DNA from: Tigriopus japonicus
Lineage: Eukaryota > Arthropoda > Copepoda > Harpacticoida > Harpacticidae
Assembly (NCBI GenBank): GCA_010645155.1
Contig: JAAGOF010000251.1
Location: forward strand, 986,010-1,050,009
Length of the DNA stretch: 64,000 nucleotides
Direction of reading: 5' to 3'
The notes below the pieces were generated by a model. It saw nothing but the letters and a program-made list of their open reading frames with translations. It made no database searches and was not told the origin of the DNA. This document shows, piece by piece, positions 32,701 through 44,229 of the stretch. Within the stretch, counting starts at the first letter, position 1, and each line of letters begins with the position of its first letter. The position numbers were made by a program, and so were the translations under genes.

Positions 32701-34866
32701 GCGCTGACCACGACACCACGTCTCTCCCTGTACTTGATTAATCAAAAAATAGGAACTACAGATGAAACTGTATGCCGAGTTGCCACAGTTATCAGCTTCT
32801 TAAAAAGAGTATTCTACGGGTCTTAGCCCATTCAGCCAATCCGACCAAAATTTGTGAGGTAACCAAACTTTCGCTTCGGCTTCTTTCGCAAGGCATCTGT
32901 GCCATGTTGGGGGTAAAAAAATACTCACTGACTTGACTGTTGTGTAACATTCCTCATTTCCTTGGACCACTGGACACACCTCGGGTCCACAGACTTCTCG
33001 CTTAACTTGTTTGCACTTAGTTTTGTGAGTCAGTTTGACATTGGGAACCTTCTTAATGGAGCAGATCCTTTGTGGAACTTTGGAACACCATGATCCATTC
33101 GGTTGGCACACCTCCTTGGTTTGGATTTCGCAATCTGGAACGTGGTCCTCGACTTCGTTCTCGTGGTAATCTTTCTCACAGATTGTTTCTGATTCAAGGG
33201 AACACGTGGTGTTTCCGGCTAAACCACAATCTCTTTTCAGCGGCTGATGACAAATCTGAACTTTACGAAGACGTGGGACGTTGTGATACTCGATATAACA
33301 ATCCTTTTTGAAGCCATCTTTGCAATCTTCGACCTTTAAAAAATTGGAAAGATAGATTCATACTCAGAAAATTTGGAAGACAGAGTTGTGAAATGCGTTT
33401 CTTGTTCAACTAAGATCGCTGGGATCCGTGATAAAGATCACATGGTTTTAAAAAATCACAAATGCCCTTTTTGGTTTTGTTGTTTACTGAAATAACATAA
33501 ATCCCTGGCCTGCTTTGCGGAGTTATTCTACTGTACATGACGCAGGCAAAGAGCCCTTCGCAAAATCATTAGTTTAGGACAAATTTTCTCTTGCTTAAAC
33601 TTTGTGTCAGTTAAGTTATTTTGAAAATTTTATCACGATAATGAAATTCTTTTGGAAGCACAAATAGTTTTAATATGCCTATGTTTTGATTGTGTTTAAC
33701 TTGTATGCTGTTACTTCTCTCCTTTTGAGGATTTGAACTTGAAGGTTTCGAAACAAACCCTTTCCTTTTCATTATCATTTTAGGTCAGATTTGGATCGAG
33801 GAAGCAAAGAGTATTTCCGACAAGTGTATGAAAATGAGCTTGCTTTTCGATTTGGCTTTTTGGAAATGATTTCAGGGATGATTTGGACAGAAAATCGCAA
33901 AAGAGTAAAACATTAATCAAAACATAAAGACTCTCTTGGGCGAATTTCAAGTATTTTTGTTCTATCAATGCTGGTCCTTAAGCCTTTATCGCAATTGCTT
34001 ATGTAAGCAATTCCTTATTGTTGATGAAAGTCACAAACTCTTTACGGGGAATCCCATTCCTTGTATAGGCAATAAAATCCGCAAGCAACAACAACAAAAA
34101 GTCTAGTAAATAGACTGTCCCATTGACCTACCGGGTGTTACAAAAGAAACGGAACACCTAATTTACCGTCTATAACTCATGATTGAAATCAAATATGAAC
34201 CTCACTTTCATTGGATATGATTGCCCAAACTATTGGCTTGAAGAGTCAGAAAAAGCAATTTCACCCTAGTTTTAGTATTTAAGCGACGACGATTTTTCCC
34301 GTGAAGGGTCACTTTTGAAAACAGAGAGTTTGTGACTCCGAATTTTTTCTCCTTTCCGAAATTTGGCTACAATACAATATACGTAGGGCGACATTAAGGG
34401 AATAAAGCCATGAGTATCTTAAGAATTATTACATGGCGCATCTTTTTGAGCTTCATACATTTTTTGTGAGATCAGCCATTTCCGAGTTACGGACATGGTT
34501 TCCCGTTCCGTTTTTTATGAATCACCCGTTAATCCCATTTGTTCCCAAATTCTTCTAGAAACCTAAATTTCCTGTTTCTCGTACCTCTTCCACTTTGAAA
34601 TCGGTCTTGTAGACGTCGAAACAAGATTTTTCATTGATATGCGTGCATCTCTCTTGTTCGATGATTTCCGTCTCTTCCACCATAACCACTTTGTCCATAC
34701 AAGTCCATCCAGTTGGTAAACCATTCAGAATGGTATCATGACTTAAGACAGTCTGACACAAGACCAAAACAATGGTGGTCCATTTCTGGAAATCAAAAAC
34801 GACATTGCTGCCTTAATCATGCAATAACTTTTTTTCTGGTCTACTTACCAAGTGACTAGTCTTCAT
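26753..34866 (-). CDS. Secreted cysteine-rich protein with propeller-like C-terminal half, six exons, about 889 aa
   Basis: Exons: 34866-34849, 34785-34585, 33333-32929, 31434-31164, 31100-30240 and 27666-26753. All phases fit and the total is 890 codons. The first exon plus the start of the second give a signal peptide (MKTSHLKWTTIVLVLCQTVL). Residues about 25-280 are cysteine-rich with many spaced Cys and acidic/basic stretches (VEDCKDGFKKDC, KRDCGLAGNTTC, KREVCGPEVCPV, ERCNLIPRKDC). A Thr-rich linker (VVPTTTTTTT, about residues 285-297) joins this to some 590 residues of repeated beta-strand-like pieces with Gly-Gly turns (YYILSGGQ, VFLGGGTG), reminiscent of a kelch-type propeller. I recognise the style but not a named family. 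It is probably extracellular, in matrix or cuticle. Two transposons lie in its introns. Confidence 0.75.
28345..29326. mobile_element. DNA transposon/MITE, 982 bp, PIF/Harbinger-like ends, in an intron
   Basis: The ends AGGCTGGTCTACACGTGAAAC (28345-) and GTTTCATGTGTAGACCAGCCC (to 29326) are imperfect inverted repeats of about 25 bp flanked by TTA (28342-28344 and 29327-29329). A 3-bp TTA duplication suits PIF/Harbinger elements. No transposase frame. A second copy in the opposite orientation lies at about 40639-41859. The element sits in the large last intron of the cysteine-rich/propeller gene. Confidence 0.72.
34131..34529. mobile_element. Tc1/mariner-like MITE, 399 bp, in an intron
   Basis: CGGGTGTTACAAAAGAAACGG at the left and CCGTTTTTTATGAATCACCCG at the right form imperfect inverted repeats. 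Each is flanked by TA (34129-34130 and 34530-34531), the target of Tc1/mariner transposons. No transposase. Located in the intron 33334-34584 of the cysteine-rich/propeller gene. Confidence 0.6.
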
Positions 34867-37292
34867 GGCCGGTGAAATTTGAACTGATTGGTGTTGATAC
34901 CATTTCTCAACTTGGTCGATACTTTTTGGAAGTAATCGGTTGCCAGGATATTTAGGACTTCTTAAGAACAGTTTAGGTACATTACGTTTCTTTTGGTTGC
35001 TCGAAAAATCGTTTACGACCAATTCTAAGTGGTCTAGCCGGAAGATCCTGGATGTGCTAGATTTCTAACACAGACCTTTTGGAAGGAGTCGTGGAGGGTT
35101 CTTTAGAAAATTCTTGGCTTTTGGGTGGTGCGTTATCGGTTACCGACAGATGCCTCATTTCAGGCGTTGATGGTCAAACAAAAGGAAGAACGATCAAAGG
35201 ACTTTGCAATATCAATAGAGTGTAGACTGTAGAGGCATCCACCATTCAGGGTTGGTTCAGAGACGGGTTGAATGGGCAGGTTTGTCAGTTTTATGTAAAA
35301 TATGTTTTTTCTCCTTTGTGCCTATTTCAGTAATTAAATAGTTTTTTTGCACTTTTTAGCAAAAAAATGTTTTAAAATTGATGAATTTGGACACGACAAC
35401 CTTCACAATTGCAATTTGCTTTTAATTACGCAGAATGTATTCGTCAATTTTTTCCTTCTTGTTGTCTTTTATTGCCTTCGTCTTTCTCTGTTTAAATTTG
35501 AAAGGAAAAGAGGAAAAAATCAGAGGTTTGTGGGCAAAAAGGAGAAAAGAACAAATTTCAGATTTCCCGAATAAAACGAGATCGAACCAACCCTGTTCCC
35601 ACCTTTTGTTGGTGAAAGGGTATTATTATTAATGTCAAAGCCGATAGGGACTTTCCCCTGTTACCTTGTCGCCATGTCGAGCTCTAGTTTTTTTTAAATG
35701 ATGCTTTCAATCAAGAAATCAAATATTCTTGTTTGCTAGACTATCTGACAACTGTGTAGCATAAAAATGTCCCTAATCTCTCACGGTAGAGTTTGACAAA
35801 ACCAAACGATGCGGCAAAAAAGATCAGATAATTGCGGAGCCGTTCCAAGGATTTCAGCAGTTCGAATAGCTCATATGTTTTTGAACTCACCATCAAAGAA
35901 AGGTCGTAATTTTAATATGAATTTTCGAACTTATGATGCGTAAATTCATTCTCTCTGGATGCTTAGGATTCCCCACACATCAGCTAGAGAAAAAGATTAC
36001 GGGAATATAACTACTAGATCTACCATTTCCGGAATATAGAGGGGTGAAAAGTGGAATTCTCACTTTTTTTTGCCTCATCATCAATCATTCGTTTTCCTAG
36101 TCTCCCTTTCCCATTTTACAGAGTTCGGAAGATAGCTCTCGTCATCATTTGGTGTGGATCCATGTCATTTCTTTTTACAATTGATGAAAACTGATGTTTC
36201 AATGAACCTTTCACAACGATTGAACTAGAAACCATATTGAATCATAATAAACCCTTTTGTGTGCCCCTTTTTCAAAGAAATGTGGGCGATACCTTCCCGC
36301 TGTGTTCCACTTGATTGATTTTTTAAGTGAAAACCATGTTATTTACCAGTAATCGAACTTGTAAACTTCCGAAGATTGGTACTATAAAGACTATCCTCTT
36401 TCGTGTTACTAGTGCATTTGATGTAAACTGCAGCAAAGCTAAAGCACTCTCTCATTTTAGGGTTGTGTAAGGGGGTCACAAATATTACCATTTGCAAGCA
36501 CTGAGAAAGTAAAAACTTGGGATGAAAATAGAATTCTTTCCTTTAATTTTCAACCGAATGTATACTTGGAAAAACATTTTTTTCTTGGAAAAATTCTCTT
36601 TTTAGAGACAAACCGAAGTTAGAAGAAAAAAAGAAAAAAAAAATTGCCAATTGGAAGTAAATTTCAGAGTTCATTCTCTTTAATGCAATTTTGTTTGAGC
36701 GGAGTTTTGATTTTTTTTCTACTTGCATTATTTTTGTGGCGGAATGCAAAAAAAAGACAAATTATTTAACGTAATTTCTTTGACAATATCGATTTATTTA
36801 ACGATTCATAGTTTACGTGGAATCAAATTCAGTTCCAACCAAGTAGTATTGTTGTTCCGTCAGTGGTCCAAATCATCCTATTGCACGTCTTGCATGAAAC
36901 ACCCTTGTATCAGTGAGAAATATTGCTGAATATGCTTTGTGGTCTGAGAAGTGCCAGAGGTTAAGGCACTTTGTGTCATCTCTCCTCATTTGTTATGATA
37001 TTCTGTAAATTAGATTTGCTTCTTCCATGAACCGAAAAGAGCCTCGCTGTTTGCCTATCAGCTCTGTGGCTCTTTTTCTCTTCATTGTCCATATTACACT
37101 CTTCTTGGATCGAGGAGGGGGTTCTCATGGGAAAAAGGAACACGTTCGTAAAGTGGTGCCAATACACATGTACGTAGAAGGAGTAGTTCCATCTTGCTCA
37201 AAGAAGAGAGAGGGATTGTTTGGATAATAATGGCATTGTGTGCTTAAGAATGAAAAGCAATAACAGTTGCTGAATTGGCATTTAACCCCGGA
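34867..37292. other. Intergenic region between divergent genes
   Basis: About 2.4 kb between the start of the cysteine-rich/propeller gene (minus) and the protease gene (plus). It should contain both promoters. Apart from the TATA box at 37293 I see no clear regulatory site and no gene. Confidence 0.4.
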
Positions 37293-37300
37293 TATATAAA
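37293..37300 (+). promoter_or_regulatory. TATA box of the serine protease gene
   Basis: TATATAAA lies 45-52 bases before the ATG at 37345. An arthropod-type initiator TCATTC at 37329-37334 is about 36 bases downstream of the TATA start. The arrangement predicts a very short 5' UTR of about 15 nt. Confidence 0.7.
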
Positions 37301-37344
37301 ACGCTTCTTCCAAGTTTGGAGTCTCGTTTCATTCCAAACTCATC

Positions 37345-39797
37345 ATGCACGAACTTACGCTAGTCTTCACTTTTCTTACATTCACCGCTACCTTGGCTCT
37401 TAATCTTAAGCCATCAGACTTGAAAAGTTTTCTTAATCTTAAGAAGGTTCCAATTTCAAATGGTGTTCCACCACCTAATGAGGATGATTATACTTATCTA
37501 TTCCCTGCTTACGATGAAGATGATTCTCACCATTCCGATCCCGATCCACCTCCAATCGTTCCCCGTCTTGAAAGTGAGATTCCTCCCAAAGAACCTAGAC
37601 TTCGGTGGAACAATGGAACAAGTACCTTAAAGCCATCTACTTGGATCCGATCAGGAGACAACTCTACCCCAAAACCCGTGGATAATTGGTATCAAGATGG
37701 CGAATATTGGACCTTGGATATTTCGGAAACGGGGGAGAGTAGCAATGACGAGGAAATCAAGGATCCACATTTCTTAGATCGAATCGTTGGAGGCACAGAA
37801 GCTGAACCCAATGAGTTCCCATGGATGGTCTCATTGCAAACATCAAATGGTCAGCATTTTTGCGGAGGTTCTATAATACACAGTGAGGTATGCGACCATA
37901 TCCAAACATTGAAATGTCATTTTAAGTAATTGATATTTAAACTGTTCCTTCAGTACATCCTTACAGCGGCTCATTGCTTGAGTTGGGGAATTAAAAGAGT
38001 TCGGGTCGCGTTTGGAAAACACAATTTGCATGAAAAGGAGCCAAAAGCATTTAGTCGCGAGGCCAAAACATTGATGTATCACAAGGATTATTTGGAATTG
38101 CAACCCGATTATGACATTGGTCTGATTAAGCTGGGAAGTCCAATTCGTTTCAGCGAAAACGTGGATCGTATTCGAATTCCTGGCTCAAACATTCCCTCTT
38201 TAGAAGGTAATACACACTCCATTTAAAAATATAGTTTTTCGTGCATTCTTGCGAAGTTAGTGCTAAAGACTGTATTTGAAAATAGCTTTATTTTCATGGC
38301 TTTTCAGCTTAACTGTTTGACCGCTTTTCCTTATGCTTTTACAAGAAGCACTAGAATCATGGAGTGGGAGGCTAGCAATGAGAATAATGATTTCCAGTAA
38401 GAACAATTCAATTACGTTCTTCTGCAAATGGGACCTTGCATATGTTGACAAGAAAACGTATTTCAATTTTCAGCTCAATCGAACGTCGGAGACAAAAGTT
38501 ATGCTCACTATGCACAAATCCTACCGAGAATGAATGAACTAGCCCTTTTGTGGTAATGTAATCATCGTTTTACCACAAAAGGGCGAGTTCATTCATTCTA
38601 TGCTCTCTTCAGTACATAAGTTTGAGAAGGCATAACTTTTTACTCCGGCATTTGATTGGGTTGAAATTTGAAATACGTGTTCTTCTCAATGCAAGCCTGG
38701 TCTCATTTGCAGAAGAACGCAAATGGTTTGTTTCTGCTGGAAATCATAATTTTCATTGCTAGCCTCCCACTCCATGATTTCCGTGCTTCTTGGCTTTTAC
38801 CAATCCGGTCAAACAGTTAAGCGATGAAGCAGATAAGACAGAAATATATGAGCTAATAATGGCTATTTTCTGAACAGGTTTGAGGGCCATGGCGGCTGGT
38901 TGGGGCAACATGGCGTATTCAGATTTTACAGGAAGTCCAGTTTTAAGAAAGGTGACCATCCAAGTATTTTCCAATGAGTATTGCCAAAAGAAATATTTTA
39001 TGGACAAAATAACCGAAAGAATGATTTGTGCTGGATCACGGAAAGGAGGTAAAGACTCGTGTCAAGGAGACAGTGGAGGACCTCTTGTGATGAAGGTTAG
39101 TTGATGGTTTAAAAACTACTAATTTGAAGGTAAAAAAAGACTTACATTCCTTAGGTGAATCACGAAGTGATAGTCAAAAAAACGGAACAGTCACTTCAGA
39201 AGAGTTTTGTTTCCTTAAGCATAGACTGAGTTTATGGTTGTGCTTAAAGTGACAGGTTTTTTTATTGGTATGATTCTCTACCCCTTGCTTTTTATGTTTT
39301 TGGATAAGGATGGACAAAACAATGAAAAATATCCAAGATATTGAAACCGGCAAAATAGTCAATTAAAAAAATGCTCTGAGTTCATTAAGATTCCAGAGTT
39401 GATTTTTACAGCACTCTTAACATCAACAATCTAACGTTGGCGGAAAACTAACCACAAATTCCCAATCCTAGCACGAGTATATTGGCAATGATGGATGTTT
39501 AGTTGATGATACTGCCGCATGTTGTCCCAAGAGGTTCCGGTCTTGTGGGCATTTTGAGGGGAGGAAATGGATGTGATTTAGTAATCCATCGGGATCCAAA
39601 GTTAGCCGTAGTCATCATCAACTGCAATATTAATAATAACATCATTACTGTTCATCTTACAGGGCAGGAATTATGGGTACGTGCAAGTCGGAATTGTAGC
39701 TTGGGGTCGAGGTTGTGGATCTGATCAATATCCTGGAGTTTATACTCGTGTCTCCGAGTTCACGGATTGGATCCGGAAAAAGGCCAATATGAGTTAA
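37345..39797 (+). CDS. Secreted trypsin-like serine protease (S1), four exons, about 382 aa
   Basis: Exons: 37345-37887, 37954-38206, 38878-39095 and 39663-39797; phases fit and the total is 383 codons. A signal peptide ([18 protein letters not shown]) is followed by a pro-region of about 125 residues, acidic and Pro-rich with Asn glycosylation sites (NGTS, NST), with no clip-domain cysteine pattern. Activation is at DR/IVGG. The catalytic domain has the triad His (TAAHC), Asp (YDIGLIKL) and Ser (CQGDSGGP). Asp six residues before the Ser ([10 protein letters not shown]) predicts trypsin-like cleavage after Arg/Lys. The C-terminus is [11 protein letters not shown]...PGVYTRV. The protein is secreted, and digestion or a haemolymph cascade is possible. 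Intron 2 holds a large foldback element. Confidence 0.93.
38307..38823. mobile_element. Foldback/MITE element, about 517 bp, in protease intron 2
   Basis: Almost the whole segment is an imperfect inverted repeat. CTTAACTGTTTGACCG (from about 38308) pairs with CGGTCAAACAGTTAAG (to 38823). ATCATGGAGTGGGAGGCTAG pairs with CTAGCCTCCCACTCCATGAT. At the centre GAATGAATGAAC...GTTCATTCATTC closes a tight hairpin (about 38527-38600). No protein frame and no clear target duplication. It lies wholly in the intron 38207-38877 and fills most of it. Confidence 0.78.
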
Positions 39798-40311
39798 CCA
39801 ACCCTTGTTAAAAGTCCATTTTAAATTTTTGATCCTGTTCTATTTGACCGATTGGAGCGAAAGAAAAGTGATAAATACGTTGACGTCCGTTACGTCTGTT
39901 GTTCCATGTGTTCCAATTTCAATTTCATGATCAATCTATCAAACTAGGGTGGCGTGTGTAGAGGGGAGCGATCCCAGCCCATTTGTTCCATGAGATCCAG
40001 AATTCTGGCTCGCTTTTTGTGACTGGTTCCAATTTTGGTAAAAGCTTTCATGCACTCATGAGTTTGTGATGTCTATCCAAAAGAAAGGAAATCTGGTCCG
40101 AGGCATTGAACATGATCCAACAAAAATGATCCATGGACCAACCACCCAATCCACTTGAAATCCCATTTCAAACAACCAATCAACTATTTCCCATGAGATT
40201 GAGCACGCATTGACTGAACCATCCACCTTTCTTGGTCCTCTAACATCCTAATACACAGATAGTTTGATAGAATTTAAAAAAAACGGAAAATTCCAACACC
40301 GTAACAAAGAA

Positions 40312-40317
40312 AATAAA
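40312..40317 (+). terminator. Possible poly(A) signal of the protease gene
   Basis: AATAAA on the plus strand about 515 bases after the protease stop codon, with A/T-rich sequence following. It is the clearest candidate that I see. No nearer AATAAA was noticed. Confidence 0.35.
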
Positions 40318-40638
40318 ACAAATATAAACATTTTATTACAAACTATTCAATTCCAAATTTTAAGTAAAATCATAGGTTTGGGACCATTTAAGAAGGAACA
40401 TGATTCACCTTGACCCTTCTATCAATCTCTGTGAATGGAACAAAAGGAACAACATGGACTGAAAGTGGCCAAAGTTGCAAAGAGTCGATGGTTCTTATCT
40501 TAATTGAATCCAAAGAAACGGAAAGCAAACCAGGAGACGTGGAACAAAAGAAAGGGAGACCCATAGATTTGTGTGCCCCAAACTAGATGAAGGTGCAAAA
40601 AGTGTAAAAATTTGGAAGGAGCTCCAGCTAAAGGATTA

Positions 40639-41859
40639 TTTTGGCTAGATTATTTGTCAAATATTCCGAAAATGTTTGGTGTTTGCCAAATGTTTCCTTT
40701 CTGTTGCTTCTACTAGTGATGTGACTTGGTGTATTGGGCAAGACTTTTTGCGCGAGGTCGTAAGGTAGTGTCGCCAATTGACCTTTGTGAAATCGTATTC
40801 CTCTTTGCTTACCAATCTTCAAAAACCTGTTTTTTCATCAAGGAGAACGGAACGGCGTCCCTAACTTTTGTGACTTCTGAACAGGATTGCAAATGACACT
40901 CAAATTTGAGTTTGCTGATATAGCTGAGCACAACACGAAATCTCCATTAGGTGACCCTACCTTGCGACCTCGCGCAAAAAAGCTTGCCCAACACACCAAG
41001 TCACATCACTAGCTTCTACACGAAACCGTGCAGTTTGTCAAATATTTTTCCCCTTGGCCAAAGTGTTGCCCATTTTTTCAAATTGTTTCGAACTGGCACT
41101 GCCAAATACTGGATGAAAACCAGTCACCTTTAGCTGAGTCCCGTAATTTAGAAAGTGAATTGTATACTGCCTCATATTGTCACGTTTTAACGACATTTTT
41201 TACTCAATCTAGCTTTCTGCCCAAGACTTTTTTCTTTCCTTGAGTTTCATTTAATTTGGATGGAAAGTCTTAGGCATAACGCCAGGCTATGGACCTTGAC
41301 AATATCTACTGTCATATTCAGTCATTTTCTTGTCCCCCCCAACCATTTTATGACCTCTACTTTCCACTGGCATTTGGTTTTGTCGAATTGTTTTGGTGAA
41401 CATTGGCAGTCATAACTGCCATTTGGCAACGTTGCTACCTTGTAAACTCCTCCGAACCTGTCAGTAGACGCTTTTGAGACGTGACGAGTCTATAACACTA
41501 CCAACTGATTATCGATGACTTTTGATGTCGTCAATTTCCGTGGATCCTTGCAATCTTTCACAAATGACGTTCAATTTTGGTGATCTTGATGCCAAAAGTT
41601 AGAGGAATATTGTTTTGTCCTTCAATCCGTTAATTTGAAACTTTTTACTTCACAATAATCGTTTCGAGATTGGACACCCTGCATGCATCGATGTGTATTT
41701 CGATTGTCGACGAGACAAAGTTAGCTTAAGGACAAATAATTTTTCAACATGTTCAAAGTCAGAAATATTTGACAAACACAAAATAATATTTGCCATCAAG
41801 CTAATTTTGTCTTGGATTTGACCAAATATTTGCCGTTTTGTTTCACGTGTAGACCAGCC
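40639..41859. mobile_element. Second copy of the 28.3-kb element, reverse orientation, carrying a nested MITE
   Basis: Reverse complement of the 28345-29326 family. It shares TTTTGGCTAGATTATTTGTC at the left and GTTTCACGTGTAGACCAGCC at the right, followed by TTA (41860-41862). The outermost 25 bp or so of its left end are missing. A 298-bp hAT-type MITE (40714-41011) has inserted into it. Interior blocks such as AAAGGTGACTGGTTTTCAT and GATGACTTTTGATGTCGTC are shared, in opposite sense, with the 28-kb copy. Confidence 0.8.
40714..41011. mobile_element. hAT-like MITE, 298 bp, perfect 8-bp target duplication, nested
   Basis: Long inverted repeats of about 50-60 bp begin TAGTGATGTGACTTGGTGT and end ACACCAAGTCACATCACTA. 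Both sides are flanked by GCTTCTAC (40706-40713 and 41012-41019). The arms share further inner blocks (GCGCGAGGTCG, GTAAGGTAG). It interrupts the older element at 40639-41859, showing insertion order. Confidence 0.9.
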
Positions 41860-41862
41860 TTA

Positions 41863-43610
41863 ACTGAATGTTTTATGCAAATAGTGCAAACGTTTAAGTT
41901 GGCTCATGAGCACCTGAGACCTACAAAAATGCGTTTATTTCCAAGCAAATCAGTTTCTTAGTAGCTATGGAAAATTAATGCTTTGGTCTTAGTTGCCATC
42001 ATCTTTCATTTCTTGACCAGTTGTTCCATGGCGTTCTCTTCTTCGAATACACCCACAAATATGAAGCTGAACGTAACAACATGGAGGCTTTCCATTAATC
42101 ACGTCGTCCTATTAGCGATAGTCCCCTAGCTTCCTGACTTGTTAGTAAAGCTCTGGAACATTGTGGGTAAATGGATCAGGGGGTGACATTTCTTGAGGGA
42201 GAAAAATTTGCATGTTACGATTCGTTAAGATCAACTGCGAAGGAGTCCAAATGTGGATATAAAACTTGAGCTTTTGGACAAAAAGCAACAGATTTTTTCC
42301 ATTTTTTTGTCCTCTTACAAGCCAAATATTTCCTTAATGAATAGACGGTTATCACTGGAGCAAGGATTAAAAGCAAAAAAAATACAAAAAATGCACTTTT
42401 TTGTCTAAAACTTTTAAAAGCAACTTTTTTGGCTGTTTTGGCACGAAAAAGCTTTTGTTGGGGTTTAAAATTTATTTTGAGCTAATTTTTGCATGATATG
42501 GTATGATATATCTTTTTTCAAGCCCAGAAATTATATCTAAATTTAAATGCGACCTACAGAAGGTCGTCTGTTTTTTTTTCCACGTGAAAGAAAGAGGATA
42601 AAAATTTCATCTAAAATAAGAGGACAAAAAACTGCAGACTTATAAAAAAAAACTTAATAACTTTGGCCCAGTGACAAATAGAAATATTTTGGGGGCCATT
42701 ACTAGCCGAAAAAGAACAATTTTAGCCATAGTTCTAACTTAAAAACTTCTTTTTTGAACATTTGATTCAACTTTTTCCGCACTTAGTTATCACGTATTGG
42801 AACACATTTTTCAAACCAAGAATTACTCATGACTACAGATGGTATTCAATCTGAATTCAACCTCCTTAATCTTTTGTGACCACTATCAATGCCATTGGTC
42901 CATTTCAAACATAGTGCCAAAAAAATTTGCTTCCTCTTGATGGTACCCCTGGTCTGAAGTCAACAAAAACATGGGTGCTTTTTGGCTATTTACTATTAAC
43001 GAACACTTTTTTTAGAAGCGACGTATGTAGCTTTATCTGAATTGGCAGTCACAACGAAGGGGCATGCACAAAAATAATTGAGTAGTTTAAAACCAGATTG
43101 AACTCCATCAGTGCTCTTGACATAGTACTTTAATATTAATATTGTACGGATATCAATTGAAGAAAACAATTTAAGGTATGTTCAAATGTATTTTTGTAAT
43201 TGATTGATTTGTTGTGAAAATCTAATTTTGTATCAAGAAATGACGCTCCGTGAGGTCCGTAAGCTCTATTCCCCAAAAAATGTTTACTCTGAGCACACAT
43301 TAAAATGACTAAAACTCCCTGAGAGCTAGAAAGATTTATTACCATCAAGAAAAATAACGTTTCCGTCAAATAATGGAATTAAAATCCACGAACTCGCAAC
43401 TTCTGTATGTCTAAATCTAAATAACAATTGGTTCAAGTATTATTTTGCATGAACCTTTCACCATAAAAGTTTTTCTGGCTCAAATTGATAAACAACCTGT
43501 TTGAACAAACATGAGCACGCGCTCTGTTGGGTAAAATAAAACAAAATGTATAAAGGTGACACCAAGGCATTTCATATGGAGTCGATTTGCACTTTGGAGG
43601 TAGATTAGAG
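41863..43610. other. Intergenic DNA, nothing recognised
   Basis: About 1.7 kb of AT-rich DNA with only short frames and poly(A/T) runs. Confidence 0.45.
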
Positions 43611-43863
43611 CAAGGGTCGACCACCGCTTTTGGGTGAGGGCCCACCAAGTTTGATTACGTGTTGTCAGGGGCCTACCAAACAAACGTTGGGTAGATTCAG
43701 GGGCCCACAAATCAACGATCAAAGAGAATTTTGGGTTCCCGAGTACAGTAGTGTGGATGGCTCGAGAGCCCACTGTTTTGGATTTTCCCCATAGCTCCTG
43801 GGTCCACCAACGACCACCCTTTTGACCCACATGTGTACCGCGGCCCACCAGTTGCCGACCCTT
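43611..43863. mobile_element. hAT-like MITE, about 253 bp
   Basis: The ends CAAGGGTCG (43611-) and CGACCCTT (to 43863) continue as a weaker inverted repeat (CCACCGC / GCGGCCC). They are flanked by GATTAGAG and AGTTAGAG, an 8-bp duplication with two mismatches. CAGGGGTCGGCAA-type termini are common in hAT elements. A further CAGGGGTCGTTAACAACTGGG at about 44016 looks like the left end of a related, truncated copy. Confidence 0.55.
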
Positions 43864-44229
43864 AGTTAGAGGAATGAAAGGGAGCTAATTGTCATAGATA
43901 TACGTTACTTTTACTGCCTTTTTAAAATCACTTTTTATGCATCATCACTCCTTTTTTAACTTTGAAATTGTGTGAAAATCTTTCTTCATGCCATTGATAT
44001 CACTATCATCTATGGCAGGGGTCGTTAACAACTGGGTCACGACTCATTTGTGGGGAAGTAAAGTGAGCAAAAGAGCCATCCATAGTACTGTTCTCGTGCT
44101 GACAGACACACCTACATACTAGTTTATTTGTTTGTCCTTGGAGCAACCAGATTCTGTTTGAGGGGCACATAGCTCAGTAATCTGTGGGTCTTGTACCAAC
44201 CAGTATATGTCCAGTGGGCCCCTGATGAC

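Noticed and set aside
44016..44110. Full hAT element starting CAGGGGTCGTTAACAACTGGG
   Set aside because: Only a left-end-like sequence is present. No matching right end or duplication was found before the next element, so it is mentioned only as a truncated relative.
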